A stretch of DNA of 64,000 bases. It comes from Planococcus citri. Taxonomy: Eukaryota > Arthropoda > Insecta > Hemiptera > Pseudococcidae. The stretch's first letter is position 1; the number at the start of each line of letters is the position of its first letter. Of this stretch, positions 1 through 10,285 are shown piece after piece. The position numbers and the translations under genes are program-made. The DNA lies in NCBI RefSeq assembly GCF_950023065.1, contig NC_088681.1, forward strand, positions 50,874,836-50,938,835, in the 5' to 3' direction. Under the pieces are notes generated by a model that did no database searches, was not told the origin of the DNA, and was given only the letters and a program-made list of their open reading frames with translations.

Positions 1-101
1 TGACACCAATGTCGATAAATGACGAGTGAGAAGTTGATATCAAAATCGACTGTCGTCTCCCTTCATTTTTTGTCTCGACAAGGTCTCGACATTGGTGTAA
101 T
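1..101. repeat. Short inverted repeat at window start
   Basis: Bases 1-15 (TGACACCAATGTCGA) are repeated in inverted orientation at 87-101 with one mismatch, giving a hairpin of about 100 nt. It is the first of several hairpins rich in GTCGA/TCGAC words in the first 1 kb. No coding potential is seen. Confidence 0.6.
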
Positions 102-236
102 TTTTTCGAGTCTAAAATAAGCAAATTTTGATTGAAAAATCATGTGCGAAATGTGCCCAAACCTCTTTTTTTGATTCAAGTAAAATTATTCTCAAAAGTA
201 TTTCCCCCAAAAAATTTTTTTTGAAAGAAAAAAAGT

Positions 237-307
237 TGCCCCGGTAGGGATCGAACCTAGGTTGCCATCTCTGCTGTCACGTTCTCTAACCACTAGACCA
301 TTGCCGC
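237..307 (-). other. tRNA-like sequence (tRNA pseudogene or SINE head)
   Basis: Read on the minus strand, this stretch starts GCGGCAATGGTCTAGTGG, which resembles an A box and D arm, and contains GGTTCGATCCC, a good B box and T loop, then CTACCGGGGCA. The T stem pairs except for its outer pair. The 5' GCGGCAA does not pair with the 3' CGGGGCA acceptor strand, and no clean anticodon stem is visible. A working tRNA is therefore unlikely. A degenerate tRNA or a tRNA-derived SINE promoter fits better. Confidence 0.45.
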
Positions 308-440
308 TGTTGAGTGGAGAAGCCTCAAAAGAATATTCAGTCCATCTTATTCTGGACTTGGAAAATTTTTCTTATTGTATTGTCGACTCTGACATCGACA
401 AATGAGTCGGCAACACTTCGAAATTTCTAAAAAAAATTTA

Positions 441-510
441 TAGATCTTGTAATCGACATCAACTTCCTCATCAATATTAACCAGATGCTTGATGTCGATT
501 ACAAGATCTA
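441..510. repeat. Perfect 22-bp inverted repeat (hairpin)
   Basis: The arms at 441-462 (starting TAGATCTTGTAATCGACATC) and 489-510 are exact reverse complements, separated by 26 nt. It lies just left of the larger hairpin at 564-726 and shares its vocabulary (GTCGAT, AGATC, GTAGATAC). The two probably belong to one decayed foldback or MITE-like family. Confidence 0.75.
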
Positions 511-563
511 CAGAAGTATCTACTCGATGACGACATTTTGTAGATACTTTTGTAGACCCTATA

Positions 564-726
564 ATCGATATCGAAATTCAAGTCGTCTTGCTGATGCCAA
601 AGTTGATGACAATTATTAGATCGACAAAAGTAACTATACAAGATCAAAATTTTGTAGATGCTTTTGTCGATCTTATAGTCGACATCAACTTCGGATCGAC
701 AAGACGACCTGAATTTCGATATCGAT
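564..726. repeat. 163-nt nested hairpin
   Basis: The outer arms at 564-589 and 701-726 are reverse complements with one mismatch. The inner arms at about 617-629 and 661-673 (AGATCGACAAAAG against CTTTTGTCGATCT) continue the stem, and AAGTTGATG pairs with CATCAACTT between them. The whole 163 nt therefore folds into one long imperfect stem with a loop of about 30 nt. The small open frame across it is a by-product. It could be a MITE or a hairpin-RNA source. Confidence 0.7.
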
Positions 727-953
727 CATGGGCCTACAAAGGTATCTACAATGTATCGAAATCTTGCACATGACTGTAGATACAAATGTAGACAGCAATG
801 ACGACCATCAGCATTTTCATCATAATTTTTGAAAAAAGTGTCAATTTTTAATCAATCATCTTAAACGTAGTTAGATTAACCCCTTTGTGGATAATGTTTG
901 GACTTTTTTCAATCAACAATCATGTAAAATCATGTCGATACTTTTGTCGAGGC

Positions 954-1660
954 CACTGACGATCTCGTCAGTGCTACGCGGGTCATGACGATTTTAGCCT
1001 GTTCCCATGAAAACCAAGCTGACCCCCCCCCCCCAAAGGAATAGCTAAAATACAAATTTCGGATATTCTGGTGGTGTCAGCTTTGTTTTCATAGGAGCAG
1101 GCTAAAATCGTCAGGAAAGTCTATTTTACTCAAAAGGGACCTTTTAGAGACGATGGAACTCAAAATTTTGAAATTTTAAAAATGTTTCTTTGAATTCTTT
1201 TTTTTCAAATTTTTGAAAATTGAGGGGCCCACCGCAACCCGAATTCTTCGAATATTGAAAAAATAAAAAATAGGGAATTATTTTCTCACCAAAGCACACC
1301 ACTTTGTGGGTTGGGAGGAGGAAAGACCAAAAGCAACTAATTTTAGGACATCCCACATAATATACGAATTTCAGCTATTCTGCGGGGGGGGGGGGTCAGC
1401 TTGGTTTTCATGGGAGGGGGCTAAAATCGCCATGAGAGTCTATTTTACTCCAGAAGGACCTTCAAGAGATGATGGAACTTGAAATTTTGAATTCTTTAAA
1501 TAAGGTTTTTTCAAATTTTTGAAAATTGAGAGGACCACCGCAGCCCGAATTTTTCGAAAATAAAAAAAGTAAAAAATAAGGAATTATTTTCTCAACCGAG
1601 GTCACCACTTTAGGGGGTGGGAGCGGAAAAAATCGCACATTTTTTTTGCGATGTAGTTAA
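954..1660. repeat. Inverted and direct repeat block with poly-C/G tracts
   Basis: A 9-bp perfect stem (CACTGACGA/TCGTCAGTG) lies at 954-973. A larger inverted pair follows: TGACGATTTTAGCCTG near 985 matches CAGGCTAAAATCGTCA near 1098-1113, with pairing that extends through the phrase read as CCATGAAAACCAAGCTGAC. The right arm and about 250 bp downstream recur as a direct repeat from about 1395 to 1630. Homopolymer C (about 1023) and G (about 1385) tracts sit inside the arms. No gene is supported. Confidence 0.55.
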
Positions 1661-1689
1661 GGACCACCCTAGTGGGTGAACTTAAATTG

Positions 1690-2351
1690 ACCTCAACCAC
1701 CATTACTTTGTCCTCAAGACCTTCAAGGAATGATTGAGAAGCCTCGTTCTGTAATTTTCAACTATGGGAGGGCATAATTTTTTAGAAAGGGGGTCTGAAA
1801 CCCCTATGGCCAAAATTCAAAATTTACCATTTTCGGCGATTTATGGTTTCTTTTCAAAAAATGTATACCAACTTATTCCATGAAAGTGATGGAAATTAAT
1901 CCTGAAACCAATAGGTATCAACTACATACCTTGAACCGGATTTCACATTTTCCGTTAATTCTGGAGTTTTCAGCGTGATTTTCGAGTTCATGCTAGTGCT
2001 GGGACTAATGTTTACAATTTTTACTCAATAAATAGGTAGGTCCTATACATTTCTTTTTTGAAAAGAAAAACGAAACTTGCCAAAAGCAGTCAAATTTAAA
2101 AATTTTAAAAATTCGTCAAAAATCGAAAATCAACCTGGTTGCTCAAAATTTGATTGCGAGGTTTTCACACCCCGATCTTTTAAATCGTCGAGGCATTGGT
2201 CAAATCTGAGATGGACTACATTAGAGGTTTCTTTTATCAGCTCAAAACTGATTCTCATCTGACCCCTTCCCATCCCTTGCTCTCGAGAAAAATTCGATTC
2301 GATCGCCTCAGCTCTCAACATGCTCATTTGACCTTTTCGTTTTGTTTTCAG
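1690..2351 (+). other. 3' part of the intron before unit A coding exon 2
   Basis: This non-coding stretch is recognisably related to the 3' parts of the unit B and C introns. Shared phrases include the GGAGGGCATA segment, the GGTCTGAAACCCC segment, ACCATTTTCGGC, and the run just before the exon (GACCTTTTCGTTTTGTTTTCAG in unit A). The relationship shows that unit A has the same gene structure as its neighbours. Its coding exon 1 should lie left of the window. The acceptor CAG ends at 2351. Confidence 0.6.
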
Positions 2352-4678
2352 ATGAACCAAAATTGGAAGTATACGAAGATGAAAAATACCAACACCTCCA
2401 TCAAGATACGCGCGGTAAATACATTCACATCATCGGTAGCTTAGATGATTTGTTCGATAGTTTTTCAGAGGAACGTGAACATCACGACTGGATTGTTCCC
2501 GATAAGAACACAAAGCTAGAATCGTTTCTGAGAAATCGCCTCTTGTACGACATCACCATCGAAGCCGGTGAAAAACTGTATAAACTTCATCGAGTTGTAT
2601 TGAAATGTGAGTCATTGTACTTCGAGGCAATGTTTTCTAAAGAGTGCTCTGAGTTAGCTGCACAATCTGCGGGTACACCACCAATCCCTCCGAGCAAGGA
2701 TAAAATATATTTTATGGATGATATCGATTCCCCATCGTTTGATATTGTAGTCGATCATATTTACAAATTGCGAAAACAGGCGGAGTTCACATCTGGGGGC
2801 ATTGTTCGTTTATTCAAAGCAGTCCATAAATTGAAAATTGTCAGTTTGAAGAAATCGTGTGAGAAGTGGATGAAGAGCAATTCCGAAGGCGTTTGCGCTG
2901 AAGATGTCATCGAAATGTTGAATTTCACTCGCGAACATGTCGAGTACAAATCATTGAATCAATTGTTCTTATCCAAGTATGTGGTCGACTCGTGGCCAAA
3001 AATAGACAACTTGCCACAATTCGCAGACCTTTTCGAGGCAATCGAGCTGCCGATCGGCGAAGAAAACAAGGTAGACTTGTCCGATAAGGTTGATCAAGAA
3101 ACATTTAAGTTGATCGTCGATTACATGTATCTGGACAGTGTAAAGGTAGATGATGGGAATATTTTGCAATTTTTGAAAGCGACCGAGATTTTTAGAATAG
3201 AAAAATTAGTAAGAAGATGCGCAGCATTTATATTGTTTAGGCAACGCACCAGAAAATCTGAAGATGAGATATATGTGGCCGAAGTGTTGAACTTTGCTCG
3301 CAGGAATATCGAGTATCGCGAAATTCTAAACAGTGTTTTCCTTGCCAAATACATGATCAAATGGCCTCATGTGGACATTTCACTGTTCTGTTCGATTTCT
3401 TACGATTGTCTGGAGAATTTATTAACGACGCCCGAATTTTTTCTCGACGATCCATTTGAAATTCTGGATATCTGTTCGAAATGGGTAATGCATGATGTGG
3501 AAAATCGATATTGTCTTATTGCTCGAATCGCTTTCGCTATAAGTCAAAATCATCTTGTATATTGCGATGATTATCCTATCCCAAGCCCTGCTGATTTCAA
3601 CAACTGCTCGCAAGACTGCATCAAAGAGAAGCTATGGGATATTTTAGCTTCAACTTCTGTTCTCCCCTTTGCAGTATTATCGAATGATGAATCAAACATG
3701 CAAAAAACTACGCTACCAGTGTTTATCTCATGGAAGATGGAATGTGAATTATTCAAAGTTTTTGATTCGAATTGGGACGAAATTGATTCGTTTAGTTTTC
3801 GTAAATTAAATACCGATAGGTATGAGTTTGAAGATTCAAGTGCAATGTCAGCCTGCATCATCAACGATAACATATTTCTACTTTCTGGTCGGTCTACATG
3901 TTGTGATTTTCATGTTTTTAATTTATCGAAGAAAAAGTTATTCTCTTTGGCAACAGATGTGCGACTTTGTAAGACCAAGATTAGATATACTTTGCTTAAT
4001 TGTCGCAACGAAATATACAACTGCGCCGAAGACGGCGAAATTTTTAAATATTCGTTGAAATTGAACCGCTGGATGAGATTTGCAGAACCTGAGCCTGATA
4101 AAGATGGATTGCGATTCGCAAGCGACGGAAAGAAATTGTACAGGATGTGTAAAATATCGCAAACTGATACCACAACCGATTTTATTATGGAAGAATACAA
4201 TTTTGAGCAAAAATCGTGGATTTCTATGCCCAATTCGAGACTGCAGGTGAATTCGCTGCGTAATGATTATGACGATGATTTTGATGATGATGATGATGAC
4301 GATGATGATGATGATAATACTGATGATGATGATGATAATGATGATGATGATGATAATTGGGTCTTTCATGAGCTGATACATTTGAATGATAATGGTTTCG
4401 CTGCGGTATTCGAAGGACAACTATTTCGATTTGATCAGCAGGAAGAAACTTGGCGAAATATAGATTTCTGGCCGTACAATGCCTCAAATTTGCCTGGAAG
4501 ATATTATACTATCATTGGTCAGAAAGAGAATGGTCAAATATTGTTTGTAACCAACAATTTATTGTATTGTCTCGATCCTTCATATAATAGCTGGAAATTG
4601 ATAGCGAGATGGCCTAGCCCCTATTCTTTACCCTTTTCAAATATTGAAGCTATTCACGCACCCTCTATCCAAATGTAA
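2352..4678 (+). CDS. BTB-BACK-kelch-like protein, unit A, coding exon 2 (gene partial in window)
   Basis: Translated in the conserved phase (the first codon completes GAT, giving Asp-Glu-Pro-Lys), this exon encodes about 775 residues to a TAA at 4676-4678. Domains, numbered from the exon start: BTB about 60-175 (LYDITIEAGEKLYKLHR, then SLYFEAMF, then the FDIVVDHIYKL helix); a partial BACK about 182-235 ending in SWPKIDNLPQFADLF; a second BTB represented only by its C-terminal half about 240-297; a full BACK about 303-400 (SKWVMHDVENRY); a propeller-like tail from about 457 with repeated hydrophobic/Tyr-x(n)-Trp blades (LNRWMRF, QKSWISMP, EETWRNI, YNSWKLI). A loop between blades has grown into a long Asp run coded by GAT repeats. 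Likely a cytosolic protein-interaction protein and possibly a CUL3 adaptor, by family analogy only. Its first coding exon is outside the window. Confidence 0.88.
4265..4356 (+). repeat. GAT trinucleotide microsatellite coding poly-Asp
   Basis: An interrupted GAT/GAC array inside the unit A exon encodes about 25 Asp with a few Asn, Phe and Thr, in the loop after the blade ending RLQVN. Unit B has a short version (about 14180-14208) and units C and D have almost none, so the loop is length-variable. The array also makes false poly-His and poly-Ile frames on the minus strand. Confidence 0.9.
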
Positions 4679-4773
4679 TTATGTATTTTGATCGCGTAGT
4701 TTCATAATTAATAGGTACCTACTTGAATGTATAGATATTTTATACCTACCCTATGTGTAAAAATATCGTAGAA

Positions 4774-4779
4774 AATAAA
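4774..4779 (+). terminator. Polyadenylation signal of unit A
   Basis: AATAAA about 95 nt after the stop, in the context GAAAATAAACCTGCAACTTG. The same context recurs after units C and D and, in diverged form, after B, which supports it as the real 3' end signal. Confidence 0.7.
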
Positions 4780-5320
4780 CCTGCAACTTGTTTTTTGAAA
4801 TTTTTACTGAATCGTTTTTATCTACAATTCAGTAGGTAGTTATTTACTTACGTGCATATACGAGTACATTATTTTTCATTGATTGAAATAATTTTTAGAG
4901 ATCAGCATGTATCTAAGTATGTTTCACTTAGTGAAAGACATCTCTTTTTCTGGGATTATTCTGATTTTTGTGCCATTTATCGTTTTATTGACCTACCTAC
5001 TTCCAAATGATGATTTTCGAGCACATAGACGCGTTTTCCCTCCGTACTCCAGGAGGGGCTACCTCTCAAAATCTGTTTTTTAGGGGGGTTTATCTTATCA
5101 TGTTGACTGTTTAAGTACAACCGATTGACTATGATATAGAAAGTTTGAATGAAGGTATGGGTAATATTGGTTACTGGTAGATAATTTTCTTGAATTTTGT
5201 CACATTTTTCACACCTCAACGTTGATTTTGCAATCCATTCTGAAAAGTTGAAATTCTTCACAGAAGTTCGTCTACATTCTGAATGAGCACCACCCTTCAA
5301 GTCATTGTCGCAAAATTCTT
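4780..5320 (+). other. Intergenic 3' flank of unit A
   Basis: No gene seen. Part of this flank (about 5000-5115) is related to the flank of unit D (about 29725-29850), and a shorter piece to the flank of unit C (about 21045-21085). The duplicated block therefore extends past the genes. The minus-strand open frame here has no recognisable domain. Confidence 0.5.
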
Positions 5321-5420
5321 GGCGTATCAATATAAATATACAATTCCAGAACGCATAAGAAAATCTCGTTCTTCAACACGACATCGACACTGAAAATTCA
5401 ATCCTATCACAAGGTGTGAA
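5321..5420 (+). promoter_or_regulatory. Candidate core promoter of unit B
   Basis: A TATA-box-like TATAAATA lies at 5331-5338, about 30 bp before TCTCGTTCTTCAACACGACA. The surrounding block (GGCGTATCAATAT..., then CAGAACGCATAAGAAAATC, then CAACACGACA) is conserved upstream of unit D at about 21915-22035. Conservation over two copies, and equal spacing to the coding exon once a 2 kb insertion in B is removed, suggest this is where transcription starts. The start site itself is inferred. Confidence 0.35.
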
Positions 5421-7394
5421 CCTCAAATCCGAGGTGACTGGGTTGAAAGCGTTTAATTTTTACGAGTTGAAAAATCTCAAATTTGAAAAAAAAATTCTGA
5501 AACGAAAAAATTGCTCAAAACTTTGTCTGTTTCTTGGAGTCGACCACCCGAATCGATTTCAACCATTATCAGACTGATCTGGAGCCTGCAGCAACAATTG
5601 ACTTTACTTAGTAATTTCAAATCGCTCACAATATAGTACTGATCCAAAAACAAGAGGGTGATTCCATTTCGACGAGTCCAAAACATGTATTTTTTTACTA
5701 GTTGAAAATTTCATCAAAATTTTAAAAAAATCACTTTGTCAATTTTTGCGACAAATTTGTTGACAAATTTTCGACCATTTAAAGACGATCGCTCGAATCG
5801 ATTTCAACCATTTTCTGGACGATCTGGGGCCTCTAGCAAAAATTTACTTTCCTCCAGCTATTTCGAATCTCTTACAATACTGCTCCAAACTCGATTCAAA
5901 GGGGGGGGGTCACTTTAGCGCATAAACTGAGTTTCAGATTTTTTAAAAATTATTGAAAAATCAACTTCGACAGTTGAAAATTTGGTTTTATGGTTTGGGG
6001 CAGTGTGTCAGTGATGTTCTTTCAGTTAGCAGAATTTTTGCTCGATTGGAGTTGACGAGTTGTAAAGATTCCTTCGTAAGTAAGTATCTCTGACAAGGAG
6101 ATTAGAAACATATCGAACAACTCCATGGAAAATGATTGGATTAGATTTGTGTAGACCGAATCAGATCTAATGAGAAACACCTGATTGAATCTGCTAAGGA
6201 CAATATTCAGGTCTGGCTGGATCCAAGGTTTTGGACAAATTTTGCGAAGCAGGCCAGGGAAATTATAATTTAGCGGCTCATCCATAAAAACAGCACGATT
6301 TTCTCCACGTTCTAGGAAGCAATTTATCTAAATGAAATTGAATCGCATCATTTTGGGAACTCCTGACCTCACTTCGGGCCTCCGGGTGACTTGACTTAAA
6401 TGGTTAAAATTACTGTCTATTACTTAGATAAAAACATTACAATTTCAGCAGAATTAGAAACCTTCGATTTTTTATTTAAGTAGATACTAGCTTTCATGAA
6501 GTGTAATTATTTTCCAATCCAGAAAAATGTTCCCACTGTAACGAGAGGTACTATCCCAATTCGCTCAAAATTTATTGAACCGGTCAAAGCTAGATCGAAA
6601 TTCCAGTAAAATGTTCCAACTGTAACGAGAGGTACTATCCCAACTAGCTCAAAATTTGTTGAACCGGTCAAAGCTTGATCGAAAGAGTATGCAAAAATAT
6701 ATCAGCTGCCAAATTTCATGTGCCCATAGTGCATTAGTGAATTTTTGGAAATTAAATTTGAGCCAAAAATGAGAATAAATAAAAATGATTAACTATAGTG
6801 ATTGATCCAAAAAGCTTAAAGGGATCGAACCGTTCTGGGCAATTCGATGCCGCGTGCCGCCAGCAGATTTTTGAAAACTTGAAACTTCCATCGTATCTTC
6901 AAATAAACATTTGGTAGGCCTAAATCCTCCTTGCACCTTAATTTCAACATGCTGAGTCGACTAAAGGTGGTTTCTGGTCGTTTTGAAACCTCAAGGTACC
7001 TTCGAAGAGACTCAATTTTGATTTTGTCTTTTTAAGTGGGTATAACGTAAATGAGTTTCAGAATCAATATCAGAACTCACAAAACATTACTTTTTGTGTA
7101 AAATAAATTTTCACACACAAAGTTTAGTCTTGAAGGTTTTATTTTGATTTTGGGATCTACTTTTATGGACTTCAGAATCGAAATCAGTGCTTTTAAAAAC
7201 CTATAATTGAATTCCCTAATGTATGTTTTGAAATTATGAGACCCAGGACCACTCTTGGAGACACAATTTTGATTTTGAGGCCAAGTCGATTTCAAAATTA
7301 GAACCAGCATCTTCAATCACATATAAGTCAGTGATGATATGTAAACTATGAAATACATAGGTACACATTCTACGTGTATTTCAAGCAATATATT
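5421..7394 (+). other. Leader intron/upstream region of unit B with short duplications
   Basis: No coding region is supported. Two direct duplications are visible: about 5537-5660 repeated at about 5782-5900 (both contain AATCGATTTCAACCATT), and a tandem 84-bp pair at about 6519-6602 and 6603-6683 (CTGTAACGAGAGGTACTATC). The last 350 bp match the region upstream of unit D (about 23870-24260), including GTATTTCAAGCAATA at the right edge, where the D-like sequence is broken by inserted DNA. Confidence 0.5.
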
Positions 7395-8309
7395 TATCCC
7401 CAAAAAAATCTTTTAAAAGAATTCTTACCCCCGCCCACCCACTTGAGGGATATTCATGACCTTAAAAATTAACAGAAAACATTTCGGTAAATACCTTTCT
7501 TAAAAAAAAAAAAAAAAAAAAAAATGAAAAAAGATAAAAATTTCAATATAAAATTTACTGATATAAAGAGAGTGTGACCCCGCCATTTAAGGCATTACAA
7601 AATTATTTAATTATGAATATTTATTTTAATAATGTAATTCAGTAAAATAATGACTGCATAAATGATGAATTTAATGCCAAAGAAAATAAAACAATTTTTA
7701 TAATTTGATTGATAAAAATATATATGATTCAAATTTGTTATGTGTAGAAAAATCTACATTAATATTTTCTAATAAAAAAAAATAAAATTAAAAAAAGGGC
7801 GGACAAAAGCCGATTCCTCATTTTTTATACCTGTATATTAGATTGAATTTTATTATTTTGTCTCATGAATTAAGTTATAATAAACTGTTAAGGCTTTTGT
7901 CCGCCCTTTTTTTAATTTTATTTTTTTTATTAGAAAATATTAATGTAGATTTTTCTACACATAACAAATTTGAATCATATATATTTTTATCAATCAAATT
8001 ATAAAAATTGTTTTATTTTCTTTGGCATTAAATTCATCATTTATGCAGTCATTATTTTACTGAATTACATTATTAAAATAAATATTCATAATTAAATAAT
8101 TTTGTAATGCCTTAAATGGCGGGGTCACACTCTCTTTATATCAGTAAATTTTATATTGAAATTTTTATCTTTTTTCATTTTTTTTTTTTTTTTTTTTTTT
8201 TTAAGAAAGGTATTTACCGAAATGTTTTCTGTTAATTTTTAAGGTCATGAATATCCCTCAAGTGGGTGGGCGGGGGTAAGAATTCTTTTAAAAGATTTTT
8301 TTGGGGATA
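7395..8309. mobile_element. Near-perfect 417-bp-arm palindrome (foldback element)
   Basis: Bases 7395-7811 and 7892-8309 are reverse complements almost without mismatch, around an 80-bp loop. The main difference is the length of the A/T homopolymer near 7500 and 8190. The outer ends read ATCCCCAAAAAAATC and its complement. Inner arm ends carry GGGCGGACAAAAGCC. There is no open frame of note. It begins exactly where unit B upstream sequence diverges from unit D, so it is insertion-derived. An assembly or amplification artefact must be excluded for such a clean palindrome. Confidence 0.8.
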
Positions 8310-9394
8310 TCATAAATTTTTTTTTCGTATTCATAAGATAATGCAGACTTATGGTTACCAAAAATGAAATTGTAAACCTATTGTAACATATATTTTTGAT
8401 GTGTGTAAACTAACGACTCGATTTTTTTTCGTATAAAAAAAGCAAAGATGAAAAATCTATGTGAAATTCGTGCGGTAGTTTTAACTGGTCGCTGTGTGCT
8501 GTGTGCTATGCTATGTACCTGAGAGACTGAGAGAGAGACTATGAGATCGTCGACGTCGTCGTCATCAAAATACCTCTGTCTAATTTTTTTAAAATTTATT
8601 TCTGTTCAATTTTTTTATTAAATTAGGGGTGATAATGATGAATTTTTATATTTTCTAATACAAAAATAAAAAAAAAATTCTTCATCCGGAAGAAATCCGG
8701 TATTCCAAATAAAATGCCTAGCAATATATGCATGTTCAGCTAGCAGTTCAATGTTTTTTGGTTCAATATGGGACAACACTGATTTCATGATTCAATACAT
8801 GAAAAATTGAATCTTTAGACAAGGCTACTTACAGCAAAAACTACAAATCAGAAAAAGCTGAAATTTTAAATATATATGCTTTGAAGATAGAGCTAGCTCC
8901 TTTTGATATTTTCAACACATTTTTAACATTTATAGTGGGCCAAATGAGGGAGTGAAGGTTGAATTTTCAAGATTTTGACAATTTTTTTGTTATACTGTAT
9001 AACAGATGATGAATGGAGTCTACATTTCAAATTTCATAAAATTTGGTTCGACCAATCTCTCGGTATTGAGTTGAGTGTGTAGGAAGAAAATTAGTAAAAA
9101 AACAGCGAAAATGCTGCTTGACACTGCCAAAATGATGCTTGACACTTTGCAAATGTTTGTCGTATAACAATTGTTACATATATATATTTTCTGAAAGGTT
9201 TTTAAAAAATAAAAACATTGGTCTTCTTACTTTTTTAAATAAGTTCATATTTTTAGAGAAAATTGCATTCGCGTGGTGTCCAAAACTGTCCAAAATAGTT
9301 TGATAATATTACTCTGCGGTGTTGCCTTGCCGCCACCTACGGTTCGAAAACCGTGGGAGGGCGGGGGGGCAACTCTAGCGCGTCGCCTGATGCA
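8310..9394. other. Remainder of unit B-specific insertion
   Basis: About 1.1 kb with no counterpart upstream of unit D. It holds T-rich tracts, a GA-rich stretch with GTCGTCG (about 8520-8565) and, near 9318-9370, a G/C-rich hairpin (TTGCCGCCAC... with GGGCGGGGGGGCAAC). No gene recognised. The D-like sequence resumes at about 9395 (GGTACCTAATGAG), just before the splice acceptor. Confidence 0.4.
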
Positions 9395-9444
9395 GGTACC
9401 TAATGAGGTTTTATTTATCTTTCGTAGAAACCTGAATCTGAATC

Positions 9445-10285
9445 ATGGACACTGGAAATTCAAACGAGACAACAGCAGGTCATCAGAAACCGAAAAAATT
9501 GATCAGAAGTCAGTTCAAAGATATCATGGTCAAAGTAGACGAAGATATTTATTACTTGGATCGGCTACGATTAGCTTTAAAATCGGGATATTTTGAAAAA
9601 CTATTCACCGGAGGTTATAGAGATGGGAACTGCGACTTAATTGAAATCCCAGTGATAGACACCGATACTTTTTCCACTGTGGTTGATATCATTTATGGAG
9701 AAGAATTGATAGACGTCATTAATGACGACAATTATGCATCTTTATTGATGGCCATGGAATATCTGCAAGTGGGCATTGACGAAGATTCTTATCGAGGAGT
9801 TCTGTCGACACGGTTATGTTCGCGCTTTTTGAACCGTCCCATTACTGCTGAAATATTCAGATTATACAGTTTCATCACGGAAACTGGAAATTACCAGAGT
9901 TTATTGCCAGTTGTTCTTCAACACCTGTCTCTACATATGCTTGAGTTACAAGATCACGATGAATATCTATCAATTCCGTTCGATCATTATATTCACATAA
10001 TTGCTCAACAAGATTTTCGATCTAATGAAGAAATACACACCAATCAAAAACACGCGTTAAATGAAGTTTGTGGCAAGTGGATCTGTCACGATATAGAAAA
10101 TCGTTTACCATGCATGATAAAGCTCGTAAATGCTGCCAGGTTCAGATCTTCCTGTCCTAATAAGCTCTCTTACGACGATACTAATTTACGGTTGCCAGCC
10201 ATCGATCAGTCTACGAATGTAGATAAAGTTTCAAGATATTTTTACAAATTCTTCACATATACTGGAGAAATTATTCAAACTGTTG
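9445..10285 (+). CDS. BTB-BACK-kelch-like protein, unit B, coding exon 1
   Basis: The ATG at 9445 follows an acceptor (CGTAG, ending 9427) by 17 nt. The same AAACCTGAATC... leader is found before units C and D, so a 5' non-coding exon exists upstream. Residues about 22-120 are a BTB domain (FKDIMVKVDEDIYYLDRLRLALKSGYFEKLF, given here only as the key stretch FKDIMVKV and GYFEKLF). Residues about 137-245 are BACK-like helices ending in CGKWICHDIENRL. The exon ends after codon 280 plus one base, at GTTG before a GTAAGT donor at 10286. Joined to 12272 it gives a GAT codon and a protein of about 1029 aa. The open frame continues past the donor to 10425, but homology stops at the donor. Confidence 0.88.

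Noticed and set aside
3938..4487. Minus-strand open frames rich in Ile or His over unit A
   Set aside because: They are antisense readings of the GAT repeat and of the conserved exon; no start context or domain, and the plus-strand frame is clearly coding.
9273..9596. 107-aa frame overlapping the start of unit B exon 1
   Set aside because: It is in another frame from the conserved BTB translation and crosses the splice acceptor.
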